64,000 bases of DNA from Dipteris shenzhenensis. Lineage: Eukaryota; Polypodiophyta; Polypodiopsida; Gleicheniales. The notes under the pieces are model-generated. The model made no database searches. It worked only from the letters and a program-made list of their open reading frames with translations, and had not been told where the DNA came from. A program made the translations under genes and the position numbers. The stretch lies in the NCBI GenBank assembly GCA_047967505.1, contig CM106540.1; one strand, written 5' to 3'. Positions 1 through 12,779 of the stretch are shown here, one piece after another. Within the stretch, counting starts at the first letter, position 1, and each line of letters starts with the position of its first letter.

Positions 1-61
1 ACTTGAGCACCTTGGACCACTGCTAGTTACTAGGAGGGTGGGGCATTGAGCATATCTAACA
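1..61 (-). repeat. 3' LTR end (partial) of the same Copia element, with adjacent PPT
   Basis: Bases 1-61 match 4709-4769 and end in TAACA. Immediately inside, 62-72 read on the minus strand is a G-rich polypurine tract (TTGAGGGGGGG), the expected primer for plus-strand synthesis next to a 3' LTR. Confidence 0.85.
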
Positions 62-196
62 CCCCCCCTCAATGTCCACCCATAGGTGAACTACCTTCTC
101 GGCCCAATGCCGAGTCTCTCTGAAGCTGATCCTTCCTAAGTGCCTTGGTGAAGATATCTGCTCCATTTTGCTCTGTTGGATAGTAGACCAATTCCA

Positions 197-1704
197 CTAT
201 CCCATCCTCAAATCACGCACATGGTGATACTGAATCTCTATATGTTTTGTGCACGCATGAAACACTGGATTTTTAGCAATGGCCATGCAACTTTGATTGT
301 CGCACCTTAGCACAGTTGCCTCATCCTCTTGCACTCCCATGTGCCATAAGATCCTCCTCAGCCACACTGCTTCACATGCAGCAAAACATGCTGCCTTGTA
401 CTCAGCCTCAATAGAAGACAATGCCACTGTTGGTTGTTTCTTACTGATCTAAGAGAAGATACTTGAACCTAAAGAGAAACAATATCCAGAAACTGATTTC
501 CTAGAATCAACATCTGTAGCCCACCAATCTGAGTCACAATGACCAGCCAAGGAAGTGCCCGTACCATAGGTGATGCCATAATTAAGAGTGCCCTTCACAG
601 ATCTGAGCACCCACATCCCTGCATTCCAATGATTCTCCCAGGGCTTATTGGAGAACCTGCTCAAAACGTTAATAGCAAAGCTGATGTCCGGTCTGGTGTT
701 TCACAGATAGATGAGGTTGCCGACCAACTTCCTATACCTCACGATGTCTGCTGGTAGTGAGGCATCCTCCATAGACAACCTTGCATTTACCTCCATAGTT
801 GTAGCTATCTCCTTCCACTCAAACACTCAAACATACCAAATGCCTTCAAGATCTCCCTTGCATATTTTTGTTGAGAGATGAAGATCTTGCTTGGCTCTTG
901 CCAGATTTCAATCCCCAAATAGTAGTGCATCAAGCCTAAGTCTATCATCTCAAACTCCATGCTCAACGGCTTTCTAGTTTGCTGGATCATATCTTCATAG
1001 TCACCTATATTAAGGAGATCATCCACATATAGAACAATAATAGCAGTTTTTCCACCTTTCCCGTACACATACAAGTTAGCATCTGAGGCACATCTTTGAA
1101 GTTTAATTTATGAAATAATTTTTCTATCCATTGGTACCATGCTCTTGGGGCCTGTTTCAGCCCGTACAGAGCCTTCTTCAGCTTACATACCTTGTTCTTA
1201 GAATGGGGGGCCTCAAACCCAAGTGGCTGAGCCACGTACACCTCCTCCTTGAGGTCACCATTCAAGAATGTTGATTTAACATCCATTTGATAAACTGACC
1301 ACTTTTTATAAGCAGCCATTGATAGTACTGTGCGAATAGTGGTCATTCTGGCAGTCGAAGCGAATTCAACCTGCCAAAATCCTTGTGCAACCAATCTGGC
1401 TTTGTACTTTTCCAAAGTCTCATCGGCCTTGTACTTTACCTTCCAAACCCACTTGGTGCCAATAACCTTTCTGTTAGGTGGTCGATCTACCAACTCCCAA
1501 GTTTCATTCTTCATGATGCTATCATATTCTACTTGCATAGCATTTTTCTGCAAGTGCTTTCTCCAAACTCGTAGGCTCCTTTACTTTTGTAATAATCTCA
1601 GCCATCAAGGCCATATTGACTATGTGAGCAGAAGCTCTCCTTTGGTCCTTGATTCTCTGAAACCGCCTTGGTCCATCTGCATGCTGCTTAATAGACATAG
1701 GCAT
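197..1704 (-). pseudogene. Copia reverse transcriptase and RNase H, several frameshifts
   Basis: The RVT_2 reverse transcriptase starts in the [24 protein letters not shown] block (1553-1005), runs through [14 protein letters not shown] and [14 protein letters not shown], and shifts frame to reach the catalytic LYVDDLL motif near 1015-1030. RNase H follows in two more frames: GHCDSDWW (449-664), then SSIEAEYKAA and RCDNQSC (197-427), the D, E and D positions of the active site. At least three frame changes are needed to read it through. Confidence 0.88.
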
Positions 1705-1725
1705 CTGGTTATCATGGTCATAGAG

Positions 1726-2400
1726 CTACCTTACCCATCGCGGCAATGGCTTTTCCGGTGGTGTAACAATAGGTTGGTGACTTATACCTTCATCATTTGA
1801 TATTTCCTCCTCCTCCATAGCTCTTGGGACAGCAGGTCCATAGTGAATTACCTCTTCACTTGATGATAAAGTGGAAGAACTCTTCTCTACCTCCACTACA
1901 TGTGGTTGCTCCCTGAACACCACATCGTTGCTTGCTATGATCTTCTTTGCCTCTTGGTCATACAACTTATAGGCTTTCTTCTCATCACAATAGCTTAAGA
2001 AGATACATTTGGTGCTTTTTGGTTGTAGCTTGTTTCTCTCTTTGTCTGGTACATGCGCATAGCATTCACACCCAAATGTTCTGAAGTGGGAGATAGATGG
2101 CTTCTTACCGTTGTAAGCCTCATGTGGTGTTTTACCTTTGAGTGCCTTTGTATAGCTGCGATTAAGGATGTAAACCGCAGTATTGACAGCCTCAGCCCAA
2201 AAGTGGTTTGGCAGTCTAGCACCTTTCAACATACACCTCCCCATCTCCACTGTGGTCCGCATTCGGCGTTCAACAACTGAATTTTATTGAGGCATATGTG
2301 GTGTCATCGTTTGTCGCTTGATCCCTTTGCTCTTGCAAAAATCTCCAAACTCTGTAGAAACAAACTCACTACCACCATCCGATCTGATTTTCTTCACTTT
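1726..2400 (-). pseudogene. Copia integrase core and C-terminal part
   Basis: Downstream of the deletion the sequence resumes at KVKKIRSDGGSEF, with the second catalytic Asp, and continues through a TPHMPQ-stop-NSVVER stretch in which the usual Gln codon after PQ is TAA. From 2262 it is open and shows HFWAEAVNTAVYILNRS, FGCECYAHVP and a CIFLSY block typical of the Copia integrase C-terminus. Confidence 0.85.
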
Positions 2401-3057
2401 TCACCTGCACAAGTCAACATGCACCAACTCTAGAGGAGCGTTTGCTCTATTCTTGCTTTCTTGTGGGAATGCCTTGCTTTGTTGCTTGCCCATCATGCAA
2501 GCTTCACACAGTTCTTTGATTTTTGTGACTGCAGGTAAGTGAGCAACCATACCTTGCTTCTGCATCTCCTTCAGCACTGCAAATCCGATGTGGCCGAATC
2601 TTTCATGCCAAAGTCTGCTTGTGTCCACTCCAGCGGTGGCTGTAAGAGCACTTAGCTCATACAGGTTGTTCCTCCTTACTCCTATGCCAACAAGATTGCC
2701 TGCACAATCCAAAATTTTTGCTCCTGTCTTGTTGAACCTCACCTCATGGTCAAGGTCAGTTATGGAAGCAACTGATAGCAAATTTCTCTTGATTTGTGGA
2801 ACATACAGCACATTAGATAGTTTCTTAACATCTCCATTTATAGAAACAAATGAAACTGTACCTATACCCTCAACAGGGCATTTTGCATTATTACCAACTG
2901 TCACGGTGATGGGTTCTTGTAGAGGTTGCATGGAACAATATAGACCCTTCTTGCAGGTCATGTGACGAGAGGCACCACTATCCAACACCCATGAATCAGT
3001 GGTTGAAGCTTCTTGAACTGAGGAACACTCTTCCTCAATGGCCATAAATAGATCCAA
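2401..3057 (-). pseudogene. Copia protease and GAG-pre-integrase segment
   Basis: The translated segment contains the aspartic protease motif DSGASRHMT, the VLYVPQIKRNLLSV block, and the integrase zinc-binding part with LWHERFGH and CEACMMGKQ. It ends at LELVHVDLC, which carries the first catalytic Asp of the integrase. Directly after this, at about 2401, roughly 50 residues of the integrase core are missing and the next block begins in another frame. Confidence 0.88.
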
Positions 3058-3119
3058 CTCTACTTCCGCTGTGTTAGCTATCTCTTTCCCCTTATCTCTC
3101 TTCTTCAGGATACCATTCT

Positions 3120-4013
3120 TTTCATCTACTTTCTTGACCTAGCAATTTGCAATTATATGGCCCTTCTTTTTGTAGTAGAAGCATTCTCCTTGAAACTTCT
3201 TCTTACTGCCCTTCTTCTTTTGTCACCACTAGTAGAGGACTCACCTTTGGTGGAGAAACCACCTTTGCCTTTCGCAATGGTAGAGAAAGCAGCATCCTCA
3301 TTGCCGCTTCCATCTCGAGCTTTAAGCCTCAATTCCTCCTCCATAAGTAAAGCACAGAACTCCTCAAATGACAATGGTTGGGGTCTCACCTGAGTGTTAA
3401 GTGATGTTACCAGTCCATCAGACCTTGGTGGACATATCCGGAGACACTGCCGAGCTAGCTCTTTGCTAGTCTTTTGTATCCCATCACCAGCCATCTGGTC
3501 ATGTAGATTTTTGATTCGGGTTATGAACACCTCCGCTGTCTCTCCTTCGTTAAACTTCTCTACTACAAGCTGATTCTCCAGGTTCTGGATACTTGTCTGA
3601 TTCTACGTCTCATACTAACTCTTCAATATGTTCTAGGCCACATTTGCCTTAGATGTATGCTGAATCAAGGTCAAAACACTATCAGTAGTACTTGTAATCA
3701 TGGCACACAGAGCATCTGCATTCCTGCATTTCCAAGTTTGTAGAAGGTTGGCATTAGGAGGTATCATACTTCCCGAATTTGCTGGGTCGAGGGTTCCTTG
3801 AGGTTCTAGGTCAGTCCCCAGTACTGTCTCCAGAAGCTCATATGAATCCAAAATAGCAGTAATTTTAAACTTCCACAAAGTGTAGCTTGTACCATCTAGC
3901 TTGCCTTCAGTGAAGGCTGGTGGGCGAATCCTCAACTCCTGGATTGTTGGTGCAACAGTAGCTGCTGAACTCGTCGAGCCGCTTCCTGTGGAGCCGCTTC
4001 TTGTTGCCATCAC
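3120..4013 (-). pseudogene. Copia gag, frameshifted
   Basis: Gag is the capsid/nucleocapsid precursor. The start codon at 4013 opens a 126-codon stretch with the conserved LDGTSYTLWKFKI region of the UBN2/DUF4219-type gag. The frame then breaks and resumes at 3530-3153 with the LSFEEFCALLMEEELRLKA helix that precedes the zinc knuckle in Copia gags. The knuckle itself (about 3138-3180) reads CFYYKKKGHIIANC, so the second Cys of CX2CX4HX4C is replaced by Tyr. Stops between the two blocks mean no functional gag is made. Confidence 0.85.
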
Positions 4014-4085
4014 TTTGTATGATGTTGAAGCCCCCGCCTCTATTCTATTCTTCGATCCTTAGAGCCGCCTGGGGCTCTGATACCA

Positions 4086-4769
4086 TGTTAAATTACACGG
4101 CGCAGCGGAACAGAAACTGAACAAAGAATAGAGAGTACACAACAAACTAGAGAGGAACAAACTTTTCCTTCAATACTGAGGTAGTATAAATGATGGCTCC
4201 GTCCACCCGTGCTCTCCCACAGTGGAGCTTAGATGGCAATCTAGACAGATACTAGGTGAAAAGCTACTAGCTGGAAGATCAGATATGATCTGATCTGAAC
4301 TGATCTGATACAATGGACTGGGGAGGTCACCTCTTTATAGCTAAGAGGGTGGTAGACGGATCAATGTAGTCGGTGGAGTCAACCAGTCGACCTAGTTGGT
4401 GGAGCTGACCAGTCAACCTAGTCGATGGAGCCGACTAGTCGTCCATGGAATATTCAAGGAATATTCCCTATACCGTCGCTTCGGGGCTCCCGCCCTCAAA
4501 TCCCACTAGGGGGGCCACTAGCCCCCCTGGGACCCCCCAACTGGGGGCCAGCTAGCCCCCAGACCCCATCAAGAATAAGGGGCTCCCACACAATCACCTT
4601 TCTACCATCAACTGTCTCATTGATAGACCTCATTTGACATGCAAGTCAAGATCCACCATCCAGTGTCCCGGGCTCACACATGGCTTCTCCTCATATGGGG
4701 GCCTTACAACTTGAGCACCTTGGACCACCGCTGGTTACCAAGAGGGTGGGGCATTGAGCATATCTAACA
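4086..4769 (-). repeat. 5' LTR of the Copia element at 1-4769
   Basis: The 684-bp LTR has TGTTA...TAACA ends and abuts the PBS. Its last 61 bases match bases 1-61 of the window with only a few mismatches, which fixes the outer boundary. It holds two adjacent G/C hairpins (4508-4528 and 4541-4562). Confidence 0.88.
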
Positions 4770-5309
4770 AATACACATGATGAACCACGCACAGCAATGG
4801 TGTATTATGATTCAATCAGATGAACCACCACACGTGGATGAAGAAATACAAACGGTTACTAGAATGATGATGAATTAATACAAATGATCACTCTAGGGGC
4901 CCAATTGAGGGTATATCTAGATTTCATAGCCATCGTCACAATATTGTCACATTGGTCTGTAGGGCCAATCATTGGCTATAGTTCAATGTTCTCTAGATAG
5001 GGAGATATAGACCAATGGATATACCGCCCAACCTTTCAAAATTGGAATATGACCACAAAATATTGCCAACATCATCAGATAAGGACAAAATTGGAAGATG
5101 ACCACAAAATACTACCAACATCATCAGATAAGGACAAAACATCTCTAGCAATAGCATTGAAAATAGATAGGCAATCTCCATCGGAGAATGAGGAATATGA
5201 ACAATAACAACTATAGATAAATCCATCTATAAGTCCACAATAACAATAACAATTGATTCCACTCATAGGTTAGCAACAATAGTAAAATCTGGTGACTCAC
5301 CTAGGAATG
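4770..5309. other. AT-rich flank without a gene
   Basis: Nothing coding is recognised between the right LTR of the Copia element and the first Gypsy gag remnants. A short tandem duplication lies within it. Confidence 0.6.
5041..5138. repeat. 49-bp tandem duplication, two copies
   Basis: The block starting attggaatatgaccac at 5041 is repeated from 5090 with only a few substitutions, giving two adjacent copies of about 49 bp. Confidence 0.85.
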
Positions 5310-8300
5310 TAGCAACCACAACTTATACCACCATTAGGTGCTCCTCTCAGCAATATGAATGCCAATGTAGTGAGTTGGAAGTGTAGGTTTGCAAAATTCA
5401 AGGGTAAGAGAAAAGAAAACCCAAATGGCCTTATAGCGTAGTTTGAAATGCACTGGGAAAACAAGCGACTTTGACACAATGTTTGGGGATTTTGAGATGA
5501 AATAGCAATTTGCAAGTACACTAGGGGGAGGCTATGAGTTGGTTCACTCCATATGGTGCACCACATTTTGCAGGTTATGATGCCCTTAAAATAGCATTAC
5601 TACCACATTTTAAAAAGGAAAAACACCCAAATAGTGTAACGAAAAAAAATCTTCTAGTGGAAACTTTCATGCAAAACATTTATAATGTAAAGTAGAGGTG
5701 GTAACTAATTGAAGGGCCGATAAATGAAACACTCACATAATACTTCTATAATGGACTCAGGCCAAAGATCCAAAGTGCTGCCAAAAGATTGCAGGAGCAA
5801 GCATGTTCAATGCAATAATTGACATAGCAAAGTGCATAGATAGGCAATTTGGGTCCTCCAAGACAAAGTCAAAGAGGGATAATATGAATTCAAATAGTGA
5901 TTTTGATTTTGACAAAGAAGAGTCCAACTCAAAGTCTAACGAAGACTTAGATACAAAGAGTGATCCATCAAGTGAAGATTTTGATGAAGACATTAAGAAA
6001 CAGAAAAAGAAAGGACAAGAAGACCACAAAGTCAAAGAAGGAAAAGAACAATTGGAAAAATAGCAAGCACAAAATAAAGAAGATAAAAAATTCTTTGGAG
6101 TTAGATAAACTCTTAGAGTTGAAATTGTAAAGTCTTTGCCAAGAGAAAGTAAGTCCGAAGCTGCTGGTCTGTCAAATCTAATCAAAAATCACAATATGAA
6201 TGTCTGCTATAATAATTTAAATGCGTAGATAAATGCACCTTCGCACATTGCAAGGACTCTAGTAATAGGAACAAATGCATTGGCATCAGGTGAAGATTTT
6301 GATGAAGACACTAAGAAACAGAAAAAGAAAGGACAAGAAGACCACAAAGCCAAAGAAGGAAAAAAACAATTGGAAAAATAGCAAGCACAAAATAAAGAAG
6401 ATAAAAACTTCTTTGGAGTTAGATAAACTCTTAGAGTTGAAATTGTAAAATCTTTGCCAAGACAAAGTAAGTCCAAAGCTGGTCTGTCAAATCTAATAAA
6501 AAATCACAATATGAATGTCTGCTATAATAATTTAAATGCATAGATAAAAGCACCTTCGCACATTGCAAGGACTCTAGTAATAGGAACAAATGCATTGGCC
6601 ATGGAGCCTAATCCAACAGTGCAATACTTTTAGTAGGGAAATGCTTAGAATCAGAATCGAACTCAAATCAATTGCTCATTAAAGGGACACCACTAGGGAT
6701 TGGACTGCCCACTCTTGTGCAAGCACTGAACATAGTCAGGAATTCTGATTGTGCACTATTGTACCTATGGTCGGGGCAAAGACCCACTAGTGCAACATTG
6801 TGATTATACAAGAGCTACCACTCACAACCAATGAAGGAGTGCATGGTCAAAAATAAGGAACTTCAAATAGAGTTGCACGTTTGATGCGACTACTCAGGAT
6901 GCATGCATAAAAATGTGGATGTCCTTGTAATCACTCGATCGAAAAGGACTAGTTAAAGAACAGGACCAAAAGAAGAGTGGTTTAAAAGAAAAGTAGGTTT
7001 GATAATAGAAACAGAGACAAGTTTGAAAACTAGAGTCCTTAAGGAGATTTTGAAGATTTAAGGATCTAAAGAACCCCAATCATCTTGGCAATCTGATATA
7101 TGGAGCCCAAGTTTTAGCTTAAGGTTATCCAAATTTTGATACCTAGGGATCCAAGTTTGACATTCTCTAAAGATATTTGAGGTATGAAACCCTGGAATAA
7201 GCCCACAGAATCGAATGTTTTTGGTCCATATGTTCACAAAATTAAAGTAGGTGTAGCTCCCAGATAACATTAGGCAAATTGCTACACATGATCCTTGGGC
7301 TCCAAAAGCAATTAGGAAATAAAATTTGGGTAGAGTATGATCAAACATCTATCAAAGAACCATCAGTATATCAACCAAATCCAAAAGACATTGATTACAA
7401 ATTACCAACCTTAGAGTTCAATTTCAAGGTCAAGAAGTACCCAAAGCTGTCTTAGATGGGGGATTGAGATTAAATTTCTTACTATAGTTTCTATATGAAT
7501 GGTGGTCTATTTGGATTGTACGAAGTGCCATTTCAAGTGAAGATGATAGACCAAAGAAGAGTTTATCCACTTAGTATTGTTTGGAATTAGTGAATCTCTA
7601 TGCAAGGTATGGCATTTTGAGTTAATTTTGTCATCCTAAAAATCAAAGAAGGCAATAAGCTATACCATATGCTTCTTGGAAGGACGTGGTTCAAAGCAAC
7701 CTAGGTCAAATAGGAATAGGGAGCATCAAAAATTACTATACACAATGGAAATAAGAAACTCAAGCTAGAAATGATACCCAAAGTTGTACTATGCAAGCGT
7801 TGATTGCAAAAGGCATCAATATGGTGTCAAAATTTGATGACGATGAATAGCAAGAATTCCTTGATTTAAATATGTTCATATGCCAACATTCAATGTTGAT
7901 GTGGGAAAAATTATTCAAAGGTACAAGCCTTGGATATGTCCACAATGGAAGAAAATGAGTTTAGAAAAAAAATATCTGATTTAGAATCGCAATCTAATAT
8001 ACATTAGGAAAATGGCCACACTCAAGGGAATGAGTATGTAATCATAAAGGCAGAAGTGGCCTATGAGGAACACATGCAAAAGCTCTCACATGCCAAGGAA
8101 GATGACATTGAGGAGGTACATTTGGGTATAAAAGAATACCCCAAAATGGTGAAAATCACCATCCATGTGAAACGGCAATTTCGGAATGATTCATGGCACT
8201 TCTTTGGGAGTTTTATGATACATTTGCCGATTATTACACATATATGAAGGGTGTTGACCCAAGTGTGTGCATGCACTAAGTTCATCTAAAAAAGGACGTA

Positions 8301-8800
8301 GTTCTAATAGTTATAACAAAGATCTAGGGTGAATTCAGAATTTGCCAAACAGGTGAAGTAGGAAGTTGATAAATTACTGAAAGTGGAATTCATTTACCCA
8401 TTGGAGAAGGTGACTTGGTTGTCTCCCACCAGTCACGCATTGTAATAGCTCCAAAGAAAAATGGGAAGTTATGAACCTATGTTGATTGTTGCAAGGAGAA
8501 ATGTAGCTATTATTATAGGATCTCTTCTCACTGCCTTTTGGTGGTACCTTATTGTTGTGATCGATCTTGAGGTATGCAATTTTTTGGGGTGCTTTCAGTG
8601 GGTACAATCAGATACAGATGGCCAAAGAAGATAAAGATGAAATGGATTTTGTGATGGAATGGGATGTTTGCCAATAGTGTAATGAGTTTTGGATTGAAGA
8701 ATGTGCCTCTAGCATCTTGGACTAGATTAGAGGATAGTTGCTTCATACTTGATGACATTTATGTGAGTATTCCTCGACAATTTCAGTATGTCCAAAAAGA
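5310..8800 (+). mobile_element. Heavily decayed Ty3/Gypsy retrotransposon (gag, protease, RT remnants)
   Basis: Reading across stops and frameshifts on the plus strand gives, in order: a gag remnant (FAKFKGKRKENPNG near 5390, YFYNGLRPKIQ near 5745); an acidic/lysine-rich stretch (5803-6063); protease remnants (QEVPKAVLDGG near 7430, YHMLLGRTWFKAT near 7660); a pre-RT linker (EEVHLGIKEYPKMVKI near 8110); and RT blocks (VIAPKKNGKL near 8445, SVGTIRYRWP near 8600, SFGLKNVPLASW near 8690). The order fits Ty3/Gypsy. No LTR pair, integrase or RNase H was found, so this is an eroded fragment. Confidence 0.7.
5967..6599 (+). repeat. Tandem duplication, unit about 315-318 bp, inside the Gypsy gag remnant
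   Basis: 5967-6284 and 6285-6599 are two near-identical copies running from the gaagattttgatgaagac block to the acaaatgcattggc block. Differences are a few substitutions and a 3-nt indel. The copies carry the lysine/aspartate-rich end of the gag remnant and the same stop codons, so duplication followed at least part of the decay. Confidence 0.9.
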
Positions 8801-11800
8801 AGAATGATTAGGTTTTGGATCTTCTATTTTGCACCCAAAACTTGCTAGTCTTTCTACTAGCAAATCTCAGTGCTTTGGAAAGCTTCTAGCATATTTCATA
8901 GTATTGTGCACAACACCCATTTGTTGTGTGTCAATGCCATTTTCCAATAGGTCTAGTTCACCTTAGATTCACAAATTTTGCAAAGCATCGTGTAACTCTA
9001 CTCTACTAGGCTCTCCTTGGTTTTTGGATCAATATCTTATTCCACATCCTCACTCTTCGCTCTATTTCTTCATTAAACCAAATGCTAAGCTGTATATAAG
9101 AAAAGTAATTCATATAATCTTCTTTTATAGTATAGTTATGATGTTGGACACTTGATAAAATATATGCAAATGTCTATATGGGTCATCATCATCCCTTCCA
9201 TGATAAACCTATAATATCACCATGACTATAGGAGGCTCTTTATGTTTTATGGTTGTTGGGTGGTTCTTTGTGTTCATTCAGTTGTGCTAGTCTGGTATTC
9301 TCCTCTTAGCTAGGACTCTCATTCATAGTGTGGTGGGATTTAGATACTTGACCTTTTCCCTTATCTTGCCTTTCTTATGGGTATGTGTTTTTAAGATCCC
9401 TCACAAGGACTTCTATGTCTTCTTGACTTTGTTTTGGCTCTTTAGACTTCTTGGGGGTCTTTTTCACTTGATCTTCTCGAGACACTCCTTATCCCACCAA
9501 GCTTGTTCCTTGGACACTTGCTCAGTAGCAAGGCTCGTAGGGTTTTAGCTCAAACACTACACTTCTTATTGTAGCCATTCCTTTGGGTCTTTTCTTCTTT
9601 CTTGGGTATTCAATCTTATACCTCTATTGGTGCTATGCCCTATGGTTTTTGGAGGGTTTTTGCTACACTAGTGTAATAGGTGTGCTATCTATACTCCTTC
9701 TTGCTCATGCTAGACCATGCCTCTTTAGCCATGCTCCAGGAGCTAAGCATTAACATTGAAGTCATTATATTCTTGCATTACTTGATGACCAATGTCCTCA
9801 ACTACATTGTTATGTTTTCTCCACTTGTTGGTGCCTAAATGCAAGTACTTCAATGATTTTAGCTATGCCATGCTCCCATTTTGCAATATAGCATGCTTAA
9901 GCCATAATTGCACATAGTTCATATTTGTAACAAACCATTTGACCACTCAAATTTTGGAGTCCCACATTCAATTACCAAAGGTGGATGGTCTTTTTCCCCC
10001 TTTCTTCTATTGGGCTCTCAAATTCCACGTTTGCTTACCTTTCTTGTTTTATGAAAACATGAGAAGATCAAAGGGGAGGAAAATTATTGGAATATAGTTC
10101 AAGGTGAATTCTTCTCTTGAGGTGTGGGTGACCCTTGACACTTTCTTGTGATGGTTAGATAATCAAGTCATTTTTAAGGGTTGCTCCACCCCATTCCTTA
10201 CTATGAAAAGTTTTGAAGTGCCTACTAAAAAGTTCACACTATGCTAAATTCTTGATCCTACTACATACTTCAGATTCCTATTCTCATGAAGGACTTCCAT
10301 AAGCACATGTGCTTGAACTATATCTTCTTACTTGTGTGGCACTCTTTCATCTCATTTTTTTGAGCATAGCGTTCAACCAATGTACTGATGTAGTATATCG
10401 AGATGGACTATGCTACTTCAAGCATCTAGGCAGTGATTGACCAAAACCAAGATAAGAGCAAGAAAGGATAACAATGAGCTAATATCCTTTTCCATTGTTT
10501 GGATTAGCTAGGCAAAAAAGTTACAACATATTCATATTCAACCCAATCAAAGGCATCATCTATCATCTTGGTTAAAAGCAAAATTCGTATACAACCCAAT
10601 CAAAGGCATCATATATCATCTTGGTTAAAAATGAAATTCCATTGATTCCAAAGACAAAAGATTAAAACCATTATTCATTTATAGCTTGAATCTGAAACTC
10701 AAAACCACAACCCAGGAATTCAAGACTAGTTTAGGCTAGTAAGTTTAAGGGAATAATTAGGTGATTAGCCCAAATTCCAATTCCCTCTCTTATGATGAGA
10801 GTTTTTGGCCTGCACATGCGTATTGATGCCATATGTGTTTAGGTTGATGTGCTCATTGGGACTCACGGGCTATGTTGACCTACGTGTCCCTAAATTCTAG
10901 TATTTGGTCAATTGATCTAGCAAGGGTTGTCAAGTACTCAACCAATGTAGCATTGGATGAGTTCTTATTTAAAAATTAATGATCAACAATAATTTATTGA
11001 AACATAATGTAACACTACGATACATCATCAAATATATTTTCCATTGTTATCTCAAAGCTACCCAAACTTTATCTTGGATTATTTTAATGTATATTGATGT
11101 GAGATCCTAATCATAGGCATTGAATATCACTTATGATTGTGCATTAATGTCATAGGCATTGAATATCAATTATAGTTGTTCATAGTAAATGGCTTGGCTA
11201 ATAGAGCACAAAAGACTTACCTGAAGGAATACAAGGATGATTGAATGGTGATTTCTTGAATGATTTTTTTCTTAATCCAAGGTTGACATTTTTGGTTATG
11301 GTTTATCAAAGGCATCCAAAGTTTACTTGATGTGAGAATTGTAACTATTATGGCTTCAAAACCTAATTGGTTGGAGAAACATTTAGGTTAAAATGATTGC
11401 TTTCCCAATTAGAATTTATATTATTTCTAATAAGACAATTTAGATCTAGGAAACTATTCACTCTCATAAGATGGAGGATCCATGAAGGGTCATTCCCATA
11501 GGTGCTAAAGAAATGTAGAGCCATAAGTAAATTAAGAGATTTGGTAAAAGAAGGCTCATCAACTATAATGGTGGCATGATGGTTCGAAGTTGAGAATGAT
11601 AATCCCATAATTGCATGAGTAAGCTGATGTTATAGTGGGGGAGGACAAGTAAGACATTTACGTGGAAAATTGCTCTATTTGGTGGAACTTTCAAAATGGA
11701 GGCATAATGAGATGTGCAAAAAATCATGCATCAAGTCTATGTGTTGTAAATGGCAAATTTAGTTCTATGCTAATCTTTTGCTAGAGGTACATTGCAAATT

Positions 11801-12779
11801 GTGTCTCAAGGCTTTGTTGTTAAAGCTTCTCGAGTGTGTGTTCGGCATCCAAATTTGCAACCATACCTAGTAAATGTCAAAAAAAGGTGTTTATAAGTAG
11901 AACTTAATTGTGATATCAAAACTTTGTAAATGTTAATATCTAACAAAACCAACCTTTGTTGTCGAGTAAATAGGTTGTGGATAACACTCTAGCTCAAAGG
12001 ACAAATAGATGCTAGAAACCAAGATTTGGACATACATCTTTATGAGAAGGAATTGATTCTAGAAGATGGGAGAAAAATGATTCAAAGGATGTAAAAGAAG
12101 TTGACAAACATAGAGCATTTTTTAATTTGATCAAATACATGCCCATCAATGAAAAACTACTATAAAATTATGTTTCATAGCGGTGTCTTCTCTAAGCACT
12201 CGAGGGGTGTCTTCTCGAAGCACCCAAGAGCACAACAAAATTGTAGAACATGACATTAAACCATTAATAGACTATATATTTCTTGTATTGAAAACTTCAT
12301 TATTGAAATTTTGGTTAGTAAGAAGAATTATGGATGAAGGAACCATATTGCAAGGCAAATACGTCATGGATCCTTGTGAAGACCTCATGGATGTTAATGA
12401 CCCTTGTGAAAACTTCATGGTGTAGGGAAGTGTCATTAGGAGTGTTGACCCATGGCACTTTTTAGCCGTCAAGGGTCAATGGAAGCACAAAAAGTCAATG
12501 TATGGCACATGGCATGTGCATAGAAGGACATGTAGCTAGTAATGTGGATGCATGGTGTTACAAGTCCACAATGGGGACGGTAATAAAATTGGAGATGAGA
12601 AGGCATCAATGCAACGAGTGCTTCCTTTGGCCCAAAAATGGCATGTACGAGAACTTTTTTTTCTAATTAGACTTTTATTCACTGCCTCCTCCAACCCACT
12701 CGCACACACACAACCATCTCCGAGGGGCACATCTGCTTGTGACCTATGTTGAAAGGCAATAGGGGGCATTTAAATGCAG
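8801..12779. other. Long AT-rich stretch without a recognisable gene
   Basis: Only short accidental reading frames are present and none shows a domain I recognise. Small local duplications occur (10539-10644; cataggcattgaatatca twice near 11114 and 11152; an imperfect repeat near 12365-12420). It is probably old, eroded repeat DNA, but I cannot assign a family. Confidence 0.55.
10539..10644. repeat. 53-bp tandem duplication, two copies
   Basis: The block beginning caacccaatcaaaggcatc occurs at 10539 and again at 10592, each followed by a tatcatcttggttaaaa stretch. The two copies differ at a few positions. Confidence 0.88.

Larger units (their letters stand above)
1..4769 (-). mobile_element. 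Ty1/Copia LTR retrotransposon, decayed, near full length
   Basis: Read on the minus strand this is LTR, PBS, gag, protease, integrase, RT, RNase H, polypurine tract, LTR, the Copia order. The 5' LTR is 4086-4769. The PBS, the complement of gctctgatacca at about 4073-4084, matches the plant initiator-Met type. The gag ATG follows only about 60 nt downstream. A polypurine tract lies at 62-72 and the first 61 bases are the end of the 3' LTR, the rest lying outside the window. All domains are broken by stops, frameshifts or a deletion, so the element is dead. The left target-site duplication cannot be checked. Confidence 0.93.

Noticed and set aside
12183-12425. 80-codon plus-strand frame as a small host gene
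   Set aside because: No known motif; it contains a local duplicated phrase and sits in AT-rich repeat-like DNA.
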